In this document: positions 12,189 to 25,400 of the stretch, one piece after another
Layout: each line of letters opens with the position of its first letter
Position numbering within the stretch: position 1 is the first letter of the stretch
Source: Oreocharis arfaki
Lineage: Eukaryota; Chordata; Aves; Passeriformes; Paramythiidae
Direction: 5' to 3'
Assembly (NCBI GenBank): GCA_013398015.1
Contig: VZRR01007600.1
Coordinates: 124,001 to 188,000, forward strand
DNA length: 64,000 nt
Program-made: the position numbers and the translations under genes
The notes under the pieces: generated by a model
What the model was told of the DNA's origin: nothing
The model's database searches: none
What the model saw: only the letters and a program-made list of their open reading frames with translations

Positions 12189-12599
12189 CGGCGGCGGCGG
12201 GGGCTGCTGGTGGTGCTGGGGCCGGGCGGCGGANCCCGCCGCTGCCGCTCCTCGCCCAGCCCGCGGGGTCCGGGGCGCAGGAGGAGGAGCCGCGGCTCTG
12301 GCGGCCCCGCTCCCGCCCTCGCTCCGCTCCCTTCCTGCCGCGCGAGTTCCCGGGCAGCGCCGCCCCCGCCCGCCCGGGCAGCAGGTGAGGGGTGGAGGCG
12401 GCCCCTTCCCGGCCCGGGGCTGACCGAGTCCCTGACCCCTTCCCGGTCTCCTGCCGGCGCCTCCGCACCCCCATGCTCTTCTGAAGGAAGAAGTTCCCAA
12501 ACTTTTCCCTAATAATTACCCGATTTCACTCTTCTATGCACTGTAAGAATAGTCATTAAAAAAATTACCGACTGCAAACTAATGGACAGAGGTTTTCCC

Positions 12600-12745
12600 T
12601 TACAGTTCTTTCAGCAATCCGTGAATTCCGGCTTCGCGACCGTGGGCAGCCGCACGGCGCTGAGCAGCCACAGCCTGCAGCTCCGCAGCTGCGGCGGTGC
12701 CCGGCCGGGGCCGCTCCGCGCACCATCACCAGCCCACGGACTATT
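12600..12745. promoter_or_regulatory. Small second CpG-rich patch upstream of RASSF3
   Basis: After a short AT-rich gap (about 12495-12590), a compact GC-rich block follows with many CpGs (for example ttcgcgaccg, cgcacggcgc, cggccggggccgctccgcg). It lies upstream of RASSF3 and could be the distal part of its promoter or the start region of a divergent plus-strand transcript. No ORF in it looks like a protein. The function is inferred from composition only. Confidence 0.5.
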
Positions 12746-15700
12746 AAGACAATGGAATTCATGGCCCCAGGATGTAGCGAGGAGGGAGGCTTGTGAAGAC
12801 TCACCAGGGATTAGATATGTGTGCAGATAGCAGGAATATCCAGATCTGCAACTGGAAAACATTTAAAGCACAAAAGTCCTGATAAGACACAGTGCAAACA
12901 TCAGACTCATCACTACTGGGGGAAATGACAGACAATGCCTGAAGGCCGGGTCACTCCGTAATTACCTGCCTCTAAGCCTCATGTCTTCCCTTAATTTATC
13001 TAAGGCTGATCACTGTCACCGACAGGATACTGGGTTTAAGGTACGGCTTCCTAAAGCTATGCAGCTGCCCGTAAAAGCAGACTTGCCTTTCCTGCACGCC
13101 CTTAGCCCGGTGTTCTTGCTGTCCCCTGTCCCACAGCGGTGGTCCCATGGGGGGAAGTGAGTCACTTGCTGCAGGAGCAAACCCCCGAGACATGGGCATC
13201 AGAAAGGCGATACCTTTCAGCAACAGCACAGCCTTAGATTAAACATATTTGAAGTTGTGCGTTTACACATCAGTTCCCGTGGTCTCAGTACTCAAGACAC
13301 AGATGTAACTGGGACACCATTAGCTAACATCTCCTTTCCCTCTTCCTGATCCCCATTTCACTGGTCCCTCACACACTCCACATCTGTGGTGTGTGGCTGT
13401 TTCTACCCCCATATCCAAGCGGCGACTGGGTCTGTTTCTGCCAGTAGGTGCTCTTCCCGAACTGGTATGCCTTACATATTGATAAAGTCACCTCAAAAAA
13501 AGCAAAACAACTCATACTGAGAACTCGATCTGGTCAGTCAGTTTGGGAGGTGTTAAATCCCTACTTCTCCATCAACTCAGATTCTTCCAGATTTTTGTAT
13601 GGAGTTTGCCATCTGGCAGATTAGAAGGCTGCATAGCTTTTAAAAACAATTAATTGAGTCTAACAGTGTAGATGCAGATGTGTCAGATCTTGAGCCTACT
13701 TGTTGGCACTGCAAAGCCCTGTGGTATGCAAGATAGCTTTAAGTTGAATGCCAAGTTACTTGAATGCAACTGAAACATATTAAAATGCTTTCTGTAGACA
13801 AACGAGCTTTGTGTTACCTGGCATGCTGAGGCCAGACCCACGCCAAAAGGAAGTCACACCAGAGATCTGCTGAGCATGCCTCTGAACCTGTCCAAGACTC
13901 AGTAACTCCAGTTTACAAAACTTTTGGAAAAAACACCCCTGTCCACGATCACAATTAAGGTGAAGGATTTTAAGTGGCTCAGGCAGGATTAAAAATGGCA
14001 TTTGTGTTTTCAAACTACTAAGTTATTTTTATATATTATCTGCTGGCACACTTGATGGACTCCCCAGCAACCAGAGGCACTGTGTGTACAGCTTGTTTGC
14101 TTGGCTGCAGTCTCAAACCTGATAGTGGGTGGGTGGAACCCTAAGCTGGCAAAGAGGATCATCGAGACAATAAGCTGCTGCAAAAGAGCTCAAGCTCATC
14201 TGTGCAAGATCAGTTGCAAGTCCTGGGCTTGAGTTTATATATTCCCTGGCAGCAAGGCATGGCATTCACTTCATCTGTAAAGCATCATTTATACTGATAA
14301 CACCAAAAGATTCACAGCATCATTTTCTCCTGCTGTAACAAAGAATGATGAAGAAAACATGTCTGTTTTCTGTGATAGATCTTCCAATATTAGTTCACTC
14401 CTCCACTATAGCTCAGTTTTTAAGCGTACTAATTTTGACAAGAGATTTTTCACTTTAATTTTTCTCAGATGTGGCACTGAACCAAACAATTCATATGAAG
14501 GTACAAACAGATGTGATGCCTTTCAGTTTTGTTTTCTTTGGTGCTTGCAAGTAATGTACCCAAACCCAAGTATTTTTCAAGGTACTCCTGTGGATTTCAC
14601 TGTTCCCTGGCTACTCTCTGCCCATATTTTTAAGGCCCTTGTCCCCTGGCAAGTACTCTTCCACATTCTCAAACTGACTTTTTAATCTTACCTATGTAAG
14701 AGTCATCCAAGGCTCTTTGTTAGGTGCTGCACTGAAACCTCTACTCTACAACACTTGCGCTACTTCTGGTTCATTCTTACAAGCCTCTTAAATAGTCAGC
14801 AAAAAAACCCCCAACAAACAGCACTGCATAATGAAAAACAGCCATGTCTCAAGATAAAGGTAGTAATAAGCTTTCTGAAAGCATATTTGTTCTTAAGGAG
14901 AATTATGGAGGAATGATTAGGTAAAAAAAAACCAAAAACTTAAAAGCCAAGGAATATGGCACAGGAGTGAGATCTGAAACACACAGCATTACGAGGCTTT
15001 CAATCAGTCTTTCTGAGAAATAATTCAATCAGATGAGAAATTAAGCTGTCAATCAGTTACCATAGGATCACACAGGCAGTTGGCAAGGAGAGAAGAGGGA
15101 GATGCTTTTTTTCTAGATGAATCATTAAGTTCAAGTAGCAAGTAGTGCTACAAATGCACCCATGAAGAAAAGGGGAATGAACTTCTTTTTAATTAAAGCT
15201 TGATGACATAGCTAGAATTTCATAGTATTTTTAAACTGTAGCCAGTTAAAAGTGGTGGCCCAAGTAACACAGCCTAAAACAGTAATAGGCACTTTGTTTC
15301 AAAGGAAGAATCTCATGAATAAAATATGAATAAAAAGCAATCACAGACAAAGATAACCTATGCGACATACAGTTATTTGTTGTGTAGGAAGGAAAACAAT
15401 AATTTAAATGACTAGTCCTTTCTAGGATAAAATTCAGTTTTAAATCAATTTGTGGTTTTGAAGAGTCAGCTGAGAGAAATGAAATATCAAGCATAGCTTC
15501 CAGAGAAGTGAAAGCTGACTTCCTAAATGGCAAAACAGGTGTGAATAGTCTTATGAATCGGGCAAGAATTAGGACTTTGAACTACCATAACTGAAATAAC
15601 CCTTAGAACCAGACAAATGAAATTGCATAGGGGCGGATCGTTCCACAAGCTTCATTGCTTTGTTTGTATTAAAATATCACTTTATTGAAGTGATCATAAT

Positions 15701-18700
15701 ACCACAGGAAAGAATGGTTGATTACACGGATTATTAGTTCAGTCAATTCATCTCCTGCTCTGAAGAAGAACCAAGTATTTTACTCAATCCCTAACAGTCC
15801 TTTAGCTAAATCATTCTTAAAACATGGTATGGTGCTGTAGCACCTCCACTATAGGCCATCCCTCCCAGTGTTTATTTATTGAGTTAGAAAGTTTTCATTA
15901 ACCTCTCGTTTTAAATCCTTAACTTTGCCTATTTGTGTCTTAACAAAAGAAACAGAGGTAGAACAGTTCATTGCTGGTTTTTTTGAGAAACCTTTTGGGT
16001 ATTTGAGGACTCTTTTTCTTCCTCTCATTCTTCTGCTTCTCAGACTAAACAAAGGGACAACTGATAAAACATCCTATAGAGTTTACATTAACTCCATTAC
16101 CAACTGCATGATGTTTACATGTTTCTAAAACATCCCCTCAGCCCTCTGACAGAGAAACTGGGAGTACTCATTGAAATGGGAAAGCCGCAAAACATTCCCT
16201 TGGCCAGTAATCCTGCTTTGAGGCTTGGGACCAAGATGCTCACTTCTGCACACAAGCCTTGGTCTTCTCTCCAGACTTGTGCCAGACTACATCAAAAGGC
16301 ATTGGGTCAAAGGAGCAGGAAAGGAAAAAGCAAGGTAGGGCATGGGTTGGAGGTCCTGTAGCACTTAACGCTACATTTCTATTATAATTTAAAAAGTAAT
16401 GTGGAGATCTCAAGAGAAGAATTCCTCCTTTTCTACTTCCCCTGACTTCAGTCTCTCCTGGGTAAAATCCTGTGAGGGTGCTTACATGCTCTGGCAAGCA
16501 GAACCTGTGATGGCCCCGCAGCTGCAAGCAGCAGCCTCACGTGGGCTGGGAGCAGAGAAGGGAAGCAGGACACAGGCTGTGGGACGGAAAGGGTCATCAT
16601 AGGGACTAAACTCCCCTCTAAATCTGCTTTAATATCCCTCCAGTTTCACCACTGCTTTGCAGGAAGAGTCTCATTAACAACCCTAGCAGTATTTAATTCT
16701 AACTGCTATGAATTTGCCAGATGCTCCTTGCCTCTGGCTGTTTCAGGAACCCTTTTGGTTATTTACTGAGTGCTGTGAGTCTCTCTCTCCCCCTTGCATT
16801 TTCTGCCTTCATATGTCTTTGCAAACCCTGTCCCTGACCGTGGACGTAGTCTTATCGATGATTAGTCCCTATGGGACATAACAAATCTTAAGATATGCTT
16901 AGGACTGAAATCCAAAGGAGTTCCTACCAAATAGCACATCGGATTTGGCTTCTTTGTAACACATTTAACAGGGAAATACAACTATTCCATTATGTTAGTT
17001 ATTTAAATTATGTCTATATAACAAAAATATGTCCTAAATTGCAGAGGAAGAAAGACAGTTTGTAACAGACTGTCCCTTTAAAATCTGAATAAATAATTAA
17101 CTGTGTGGGTTTAGGGTTTTTTTACATTCTAGCTGAAAACAGGAGTAATTTCAAATGATCAAAGCAAAGCAATAAAGTTGAAATACAATCAACACAGAAC
17201 ATCCACTCAGGCCTGCAGTTTCCTTACACCAGTAAACTTTCTGTTTACTCATTTCTCCCATTTGTCTTGAATTAATAGCTCAGGTCTGTTTAGTACCACT
17301 GGCAGCAATGACAATTATCCTTTGATTCATACCCGAGCAACTTGTTAATTCAAACAAGGTCATTCCAGCCACACAGGCACATGAGTGCAGACTGAAAACA
17401 AACAGGAGCCAGGTAAACAGCCTCTCCCCATCTCCTGGTGAAGAAATGCCATGGGGACAGGTACTTGTTATGGCACTCACAACCTTAGAGAGCATTGTCA
17501 GGAATCCTTTTCCAGCTCTTAAAATTCTTGATTCTGCCCAACCCTTAAGCCCCTTTGGTGCAACTTTTCATCCAAAATCCTCAAAAAGAAAGGGATAGCT
17601 GGAAATTAAAAATAACCTGTGTAATCGCTTTCTTACATCTTTGCACACTGTCACCCACCAGATCTCTGTTCTTCATCTACCATACTTGGACTGGTCAGAA
17701 GACAACAGAAATCAGAGTAAGTTCCCCTTTCCCATCCCAAGGGTTGTGCTCAGAACAGTCAGACCTACATTATTTTGAAGGGGGAGAGAAAGTGGATGCA
17801 ACAAGAAGATTGTGCTCGTCTCCTTTCTTGTGATGCTGCAAATATGTGGCCACTTACCTAAATGCGCTGTTTGACTGAAATCAATACAGCTACTCATCAT
17901 TTCAAATACGAACATAGTTTGGAGAATTCTTTATCTCAGTTGCTACCTAAAGCTATAAAGATAAAATTGTACCTCTCTGACAGTTTTGGAATTACCATCA
18001 TCCTTGTGTTAGAGTCAGACAGCTTTCCAGAATATTCTATACCCTTTTACCTCAAACAGATGTGTCATCAATTCAGCTTAGCAAGATGACTCAAGGTTGG
18101 CCAGGACAAGGCTACAAGTACAACCTTCACCAAGGGAGTATTTCTGCAGTTCGAAGACACTGATATGGAGTATGGCCTCATCATGTGGTATCAGCACTCA
18201 CCCTCCCACATCCTGCCCTGCCCCAAAAGCCACTGGGACCAACTGAAAGACTCCCATTGCCTTTGAATGAATTTTGATAAAGCTGATAAAGCAGTCCTTT
18301 GCTGCACCGGTGTGCATTTTCCTATCAGTTTTTTTGCATTCCAGTTAGGCAGAAGTGCACTCCAAAACAGACAGGTTTGTGAACAATTTTCCTTTCTTCC
18401 TCTCCTGTTGATTATAGACTGCATTATTAAACAGGTACTTTCTTGTCACAGATCCAGAAACGTAGATTTTATAATGCAAATCATGAAAAAATATTTCGTA
18501 TGTCTATCATGTGTTTAATCAGAGGGCTTCAGAGAGCTGTGCAAATGTACTGAAGTGAGTCTTGCCCTGCCCTTCACTCTCATTTCAAGGGCTGGATCAG
18601 GGATATTTCAGTAGCAGTAAGAATTCAAAGGTGAGAGCCATGTTCCACCTGGCAATCCATCCCCTGCAGCAATGGCCTTTTTAACTTATGCTGTAGCCAG

Positions 18701-21700
18701 CCCCAGCAATGTCAGATAAAGTCTGTCAGGACCCAGATGTAGCCCAGAAACCCCAAATCAACAAACAGGCAAATAAACATCCTTACTCACACAGTCCCAT
18801 TGATGTGAACAGTCAGACATAAGTATAAGCAAAGGTTGGCATAAGGGAAGCTCAGAAGCCTGGGAGTGCTGTCATCCAATTATCTGCAAGCACCCATGCC
18901 TTGCCAGAGTAAGCAGTAGAACTACTACACAGGAGAATATATTCTAAAGGAAATATTTGATAACAAAACGTACAGAAAACAGACATTCTCCAACTTTTAA
19001 TTCCGTTTCTAATTGCTAATAGGCTATAAAAATACTTGGGGCAGTAAAATTAACTAGGACCTTCTGTTTTAAGTATAGAAACCACAACTGTGGAAGTTCA
19101 GCATGCTTTGTGAATACCACGAAAATGTGAGCCCTAATGTGCTGTAGCTGCAATCTGATTCCCAGCATCTGTCCTTAAACTGGTGAACTGGTGGGGGAAG
19201 GGGCCTTCTGGTCTGGGAATCACATCCCAGTTGTCATTTCCTAGACAAAGAACTAGAAATTGTCTTGTCATAATGTGTATGAGATGACATTTTGTTCTGT
19301 TTAGTAAGTCTGATTGCAATAGATCACAGAAACTCCCCAGAAGCTGCCCACACAAGTTTAGGACTTTCTAGTAAATCATCTCAACAACAGTCCATGAAGA
19401 CAACCATCCCACAAAAACAGTGCTGTTTGACAGGACAACAGATCTGACAACTTGTTTGCTGAAATGCCTGCCTAATCCGTCCAGTCCACCCTTAGCTGGA
19501 AAAACCTGAAATAAATCTCCTTGAAGTGCAGTGCCCTGTACCTGTGGAGCCAGCCCAGCCCGCTGAAATGCTGGGGGCTGCAGCCCTGCTTGCCTGCTCT
19601 GCCCGCCCGCTCCCTCCCCAGCCTGCAAGCCCAGCAGGAACAGGAGGAGCAGCCAGCTGCTAATGCAAGGTAATTGGGTTTTGGCCCCTGTATTCCTGCA
19701 GCGCTGCGCAAGATGAACATTTTTCATATTTTCAGTAGGATGTGACCACCTTTGAATATTTTGCCACAAATCAAGCTTTCTCTTAGCTAAATCTCACTAA
19801 CTCCTTTCATATTTGGTCTGTATCCCATTCACTGGCCCAAGACCTTTCTGATTCCCATCTTTGCTATCATGCCCTTCCGCCCTCACTGAGAGAGCACTGC
19901 TGCAGGGGGAGAAAAAAGTAAGACAGCTTCAAGAGGAGACAGGAGCGCAGGAAGTGGAAAAAGTCAGAAGTGAGAAATAGGCAAATCAGCAAAGTAAAAC
20001 CCAAATTTAAAAGGTAATATTTTAGAATAAACTTTTCCTCACAGAATCCAATAAAATTCCAAAACAACTGTCCATAGGGATTTCTGGGTGGAAAGAGAGC
20101 ACATGTTTAGGAGAGCTGACATGTATGTTTCTAATTTTGAAGGAAGAAACAAACACATACTGAAAAATTAGAAATGAAAATTATGAAAAAAGTAATCTAT
20201 GTGGGAAGGCAGCTAAGGAGAGCATATGTATCAGGGCTGAGAAGATACTGGAGAACTAAAAAAGAGAAAACAGAAAAGGAAAATACGGTGCTTCTATTTT
20301 TCTTTCAAAATCGTGGAATGATGTGCACACAGCATCACAAATCCTCAGTTTAGGAGATTTAACATATGGAGGGAAGAGAAAGGGAGGAAGTGGATGCTTT
20401 ACATCAATGAGAAGTCCAGCAGAGCTGCAGGTCACACAGGGCTGTAGCCTTGCCAGAGGCATCGTGGTTCAGTACAGCTTTTGCTCTCCCCTGCCTATAT
20501 TTTATCAATCAGATGTAGTGATAGCACTTTGGGGAAAAAAAAAGAGGTGACCAGAAGGAAAAAACCCAACACATGCACTTAAATGCAGTAGGAGCACCAT
20601 TCCCATCCCGGGGGAAAGAAGCCGTTTATGCCCCCACAGCCTGCCACGTCTTTTCCCTGCAATGGGTGAGGAGATCAGAGCCTGAGCCCTGGGCTGAGGC
20701 AGGGAAGCTGACATTACTTATTATCATTTCTTATCTATTTCATTAACAAAACCCCCATGATGTTTTAAAAAATAAACACAAAGGGCATATATTTGGGTCT
20801 CAGAGGCATGTACTTCCCATGTGGGAAATGCCTCTTTCATGACTGACTGCCTCAAGCTCAATATATTCCTGAAAACCCTGCATGCAGGGCGTGACCAAGA
20901 CCCTCATTACTCCTTTGGCCTGCAGCAGAGACATGGGTCAGACATGGGTCACTACTCAGGTCACAAAGGAAACTGTAAATCTAGCAATTCATATACTTTT
21001 GTCTATTTGTTATAGGTAGTCTTTTATATATAATGTGTACATGACCTAGAATTTATAGGACTTGAACCAACATTGACAAATAATTCTGCTTCCCAGCTCA
21101 GCCCCAGGGTCTAGTGTTCTGAAAATCTTATTTCACAAGTTAGTTCACTCGTGAGCCCTCTTTTACAGCAAATCAATACATCTCCTTCAAAACAAACCCC
21201 AGAGGCTCTTCCAACAGTAGTCAGCACCAGAAATCACAGCATCACAGCAGTGCGGAGTCTTTTTCTGCACTTTACCATCCTCTTACACTACCCTAGCCAG
21301 TGTCACCCACTCAGCCCCCCCTCATGTTTTCCAGGCATTTTGAACTGACAAAATATGCATGCCATATCCTGAGTCCACACATACAGGCATGCAGGACACA
21401 GCTGGCTCTGAGAAATGTGGACCCGAGTTGCCTCATGGTACCTGGCCAGAGGCCAGAGGTCACTCCCTAGGATGGAAGCCTTTGGCCACAGAGACAAATG
21501 ATCATGGCTGGCTCAGAAACTGTGCTGCATCTACTCATTATTTTTCAGACTTAACTTTAAAAGCAAAATATTTAATTATTTTAATGTTACAGTCTAAAGT
21601 TTACATTGCTTGTGTTTACATTGTCAAGAATGTTAAGATTGTTTTCTAAAAATGAGTGTCTAGAACCTTTTTCCAGGAAAAAACCCCCTATTCCTACAAA

Positions 21701-22414
21701 ATAAATTTATTTTCTTATTTTACTGAGCTTGCATGATTACTCTTTTCTGTGATCTGAAGAGGGGGCATCTGAGGTTTTAGTGCTGTTGTCATCTGGATGG
21801 ACAGAAATGGTGGAAGAACATGTTGAAAAGAGATTTTATAGTGCAGAGATTTTAATAAGAAACTTCGCCAGTTGTGAGACACAGCAAATTGTGCAGCAAC
21901 CCTACAGAAGCAACATCTCTGGTATTTTCCCACCACGGCAACATCCAAACTCTGATGCCATGGCTGTAGATTGATTTTTTATGGCTTTAAAGAGCGTAAA
22001 CTCTGAGCTTCTGGAAACCAAAGTAGTTGTAAATTTAATAAATTTTTTATAAAATCATGTGTAATTGCTATCCAAGGCTTTCACTTCAGATATAGCCCAG
22101 ACTCAGCGCACGTAGGTAGTGCTCCTGCAGAAGGCAGGGGTTTCAGTTTAGCACATGCAGAGGGGCCTTACACAGGAGCAGTCTGTATTTAAGCACTGCC
22201 TCCCCAGCATGTCCTGCAGTTCATGAAAACTTGGTACAGCCGCAGAAGAAGTTGGGGGAAGGGAAGCAGGGGAGCAAAGCAGATGTGCCTAACTCAGGCT
22301 GTCTTACGAGCTATGACTCCAGCATTTGGTACCAAGCATATGCTATATTTTCTACTTGAAAGCTGGCTGCCACTTCAAATGAAAATGGTTTTGTATGTGC
22401 TGCACCATAAAATT
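12746..22414. other. Upstream intergenic sequence, no gene seen
   Basis: The region just upstream of RASSF3 is unique, AT-rich and free of recognisable coding exons. The densest ORF overlap is at 19368-19769, where a GC-rich patch (about 19550-19660) keeps several frames open on both strands. On the plus strand one frame there reads like SLPSLQAQQEQEEQPAANAR just before a weak gtaatt donor. I judge it insufficient for an exon call. No mobile element was recognised. Confidence 0.5.
20930..20951. repeat. 11-bp perfect tandem duplication
   Basis: gacatgggtca is repeated twice head to tail with no mismatch. It is minor sequence slippage. Confidence 0.9.
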
Positions 22415-22444
22415 ACACAGACACACAGACACACAGACACAGAG
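22415..22444. repeat. (ACACAG)n microsatellite
   Basis: About four to five copies of a six-base unit (acacag/acacagac) end in acacagagg. The 147-codon plus-strand ORF over it (22223-22666) reads the repeat as TQTHRHTDT and is a chance frame. Confidence 0.9.
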
Positions 22445-25400
22445 GGCCACGCTAACTGGCTGTTTACCTCTGTGCTTCTACCACAGCACATAAGTTATAA
22501 TCGGAGGAAGGAAACTCCTAGGAGATGTGAAGGCTTTAATTGTTTCAGTGTGCAGATGGTTTGCATTGCAGTGAATCGACACAGCTCAAGGTCAAATCAT
22601 AGTCCAGCAATAGCTGTTTCAGCAAGTGAGTTTTGTTTGTTTACACCTCTTCTGGGAAAGTTTTAACTGCTATGTTACTTATTTCATAGATATTTCTAGA
22701 CTTAAGAAACACTGCAACAGGTGAAACTGGAGGAGCATACGTTGCCATGGCCATTTCCCTCATGTCTGATGCTTAGCAATTTTTAGAGCAGCTAAATATA
22801 GCTTTTTTCCTACATTTGAACAACATGTTTCATCGTGTTCTCTTTTCCGTCACTGACATAGAAATGCTGTTACAGGCTCACAAAGACATCTCCCACAACT
22901 CCAATTTCCTTTGCTATGTGGAGATGTGCCGTGCAACCTGTGCACCTAGAGACTGAACAATGACACAAGTAGCTACTCCTGCCCGTAACTATCAATCTGA
23001 GCTGCCTCTCTCTGATAAGTTCTTGGTCCTTCTGCACAGGCAGCTCAGCTGTTCGTGAGGCAGCTGCTGAACCGCCTCAATTTAAGGCTTAGATGGTTAG
23101 GATAAACTGGAACCAATTTTTATTTTTTAATTTTTTTCTTAATAGCACCAGACTGAAATCTGCCACAGTAGGACAGCTGCCTCGTCAGCTGAGCCATCCC
23201 TCCAGGCAAAATGGAGTTTCCCAAGAGGAAAACAAGCTGGACACTGGGGCAGCAGGGGCTACTGTAGCAATACCAAGGTAAGATGTCACTGGTCAGAGCT
23301 TGGAAAGCTCCATGTAGGAGAGGAACACAAAGTACACTGGGGTACAAAGCACCAGACTGCATGAGCCACGAGCACTTTCTTTTATGCCATTTATCAACTG
23401 GATCCCAGATCTGTCTGGTAGCTGCCATTACAAAGGCAATCCCACCAATGCCAACTGTGAAAAAACTGCATCTGGCATGAACAGCGCATGACTTTTGTTT
23501 TAAAAGGGATGGTCTTTGTTCCTCACACCTTGTCCTTGAGTTCTGCTGGTCAGTGCTTATTCTCACCAGCCATACACTGTCTCCATCATTTACTCTCAAC
23601 CTCTTGTCCCAGAGGAGCAGTGCCAAACCACATAATCATGGGGCAGCAGCACGTCTTCCTGCCTGCACTCAGTGTCTGGAGTGCCAGACCTGGAGAGCAA
23701 CCACAGCAAAGCACTGCCAAAGACAGGTTATATTCATGTGGCTCAAGAGATGTACAGATGTATGTCCATATGTGCAGGTAACTTAACACTGTGGGTGCTC
23801 CTCCCCTCCTCTGACATGTGACCAAATTAGCAGTCACAGGATAATTGAAAGATGAGTTGGACCTCGAAGTCAGTAAGTGGTAAGTGAACTTGCAGTCTTA
23901 CTTGCAGACCTCAAAATATGTCAGAAACATCACTTATGATAGCAGCAGAACAATGCTAAAAACCTCATGCTCTTTTGCTGTATGACGGGTATCTACCTTC
24001 ATTTTGTTTGGGTCTGAAAGTCTTTCTAAAAACTGTTTGTTTCAAAAGCCTGTTTTTAAATTCACTTACAGAAAGTCTGCAAAATTTTTTAAAATATTTT
24101 TGTGGCAGAGGTGTGAGGTTTTGAAACAGAGAGGCACACCAACACTGCAAGCCATACCTAAGAATTTCACATCAGTGTCCTGGATGCAACCTCCTGCCAC
24201 AACCCCGCCGTGCTGCACTCAGTGGTCCTCGATGTGGCCTTAACATCTTCTTCAGCATCTGCTCTTTCAGGGGACCTGCCCCTGTGTGCTTGGCTGCTTT
24301 GGAAAGGCTCCTGTGACTGCTCAGGATGGCTGGCAGCGCTCAGTGCTGCTCCGCGGCCGCGCAGATACCCTTACAAGGCAAGGTAGAAATCGCCCCCTCC
24401 TCGGCGAGGCTCCGGCAGCCACATCCACCACTGTGCATCAGCGATCCAGCTTTAATGGGTCCATTTAAAATACGTCTGGGAGGCAAAAGGCAGCCCAAGC
24501 TTTAGGCCTAATTCTTCATGTAGATGATAAGCTGAGGTGCACTTACAGGACAGCGAATAGTGTTTGTCTAGCTCCTAACTTGGACAAGAGACTGCAGGCA
24601 TCCAGGCCAGAAAGCGTGCAGCTGCCAAAATTAAGCAGGCAGCTGGAGTCAAAGCAAACTGCCTCTAGCAGCCCTGCCAACAGATTCTGCAGGTCAGCTA
24701 TTGAAATTATTTGCACATCAGCATATTTCAAATTTTGAATGCAGTCTTTTGTGAAAAATCACAGTGAGAGCATTTGTAAAGAAGGGGTTGTTCTCGGAAG
24801 AAAGCAATTTCCTAAAGAATCCACTTCCTTACCCGGACATCAAAAAGGTGGAAGGTTTTCCTAAAACTGGCACCAAGAGCATATCTGTGACATGGAGATA
24901 ATTACTGGAAGTAACCAGTGAGACTGCCAAATCTGACTACAGCAGAACTGCCAGCTTTTTTTTTTCTTCTTAACTGAAGCCAAAACCCACAGGTGACTTA
25001 GAAGAAACGAAAGTGTGGAGAAGAGTGTAAAATAAGACTGCTCTTATGCACAGCGCTTTTGCACAGTCTAGAGGACTTGTCTGTGAAATGCTGCCAGCTG
25101 TTGGACCATGGCCAACTCATCTTAAAATTCAGATAGCCTGAGGGTGGGTGGGATGGAGGCACACATACTTCCCTCACATCAGAGGCCCCATGGCTCAGGG
25201 ACATGTTGTGCTGACCCCCCATCAGGCAATCTCAGTCCAAAGAAGGCTCAAAACTGCAAGTTGGGGATGCTTTAAAGAAAAAAAGAAAATGGTTATTAGA
25301 TGTTTACAAACTGTTAGTGAAACTGGATCTGTTGCAGCAAAACTCTGCTTTTACTGACTCTGCTAGACCCTACATCTCCTTTTTCACTCTCTAACCTAAT

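Larger units (their letters stand above)
11640..12480. promoter_or_regulatory. CpG island covering the RASSF3 promoter, exon 1 and start of intron 1
   Basis: GC content and CpG density rise abruptly around 11640 and fall off near 12480, against AT-rich flanks of low CpG. The island contains GC boxes (for example GGGGGCGG near 11944), an E-box CACGTG at 11956-11961 and a short CGG run just upstream of the RASSF3 ATG. There is no clear TATA box, as is usual for a broadly expressed CpG-island promoter. The transcription start for RASSF3 should lie on the minus strand between about 12190 and 12480; I cannot place it exactly. One base (12234) is unresolved (n), probably a sequencing difficulty of the GC-rich 5' UTR. 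Long ORFs on both strands here are artefacts of stop-poor GC-rich sequence. Confidence 0.85.

Noticed and set aside
11511..12512. 333-codon plus-strand ORF and other long ORFs on both strands in the CpG island
   Set aside because: Stop codons are rare in such GC-rich sequence. The translations are low-complexity P/A/R/G with no conservation signal, the ORF lies antisense to the recognised RASSF3 exon, and it has no ATG context or splice support.
18140..18160. GTTCGA box suggestive of a tRNA T-arm
   Set aside because: There is no cloverleaf, A box or acceptor stem around it; the same holds for ggttcgaac near 33925.
19550..19680. Plus-strand frame with a glutamine-rich peptide before a gtaatt donor, and a 31-codon signal-peptide-like ORF starting MLGAAALLACSARP
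   Set aside because: The GC-rich patch keeps all frames open on both strands, there is no acceptor upstream, and the longer frame has no ATG.
22223..22666. 147-codon plus-strand ORF
   Set aside because: It reads through the ACACAG microsatellite and has no family likeness; a chance frame.
23120..23626. 168-codon minus-strand ORF with a hydrophobic stretch (FFTVGIGGIAFVMAATRQIW)
   Set aside because: The short segment resembles small mitochondrial membrane proteins in style, but I could match it to none. The flanks are unconvincing, there are no splice signals, and the end is an A-rich KKKIKK tail from simple sequence.
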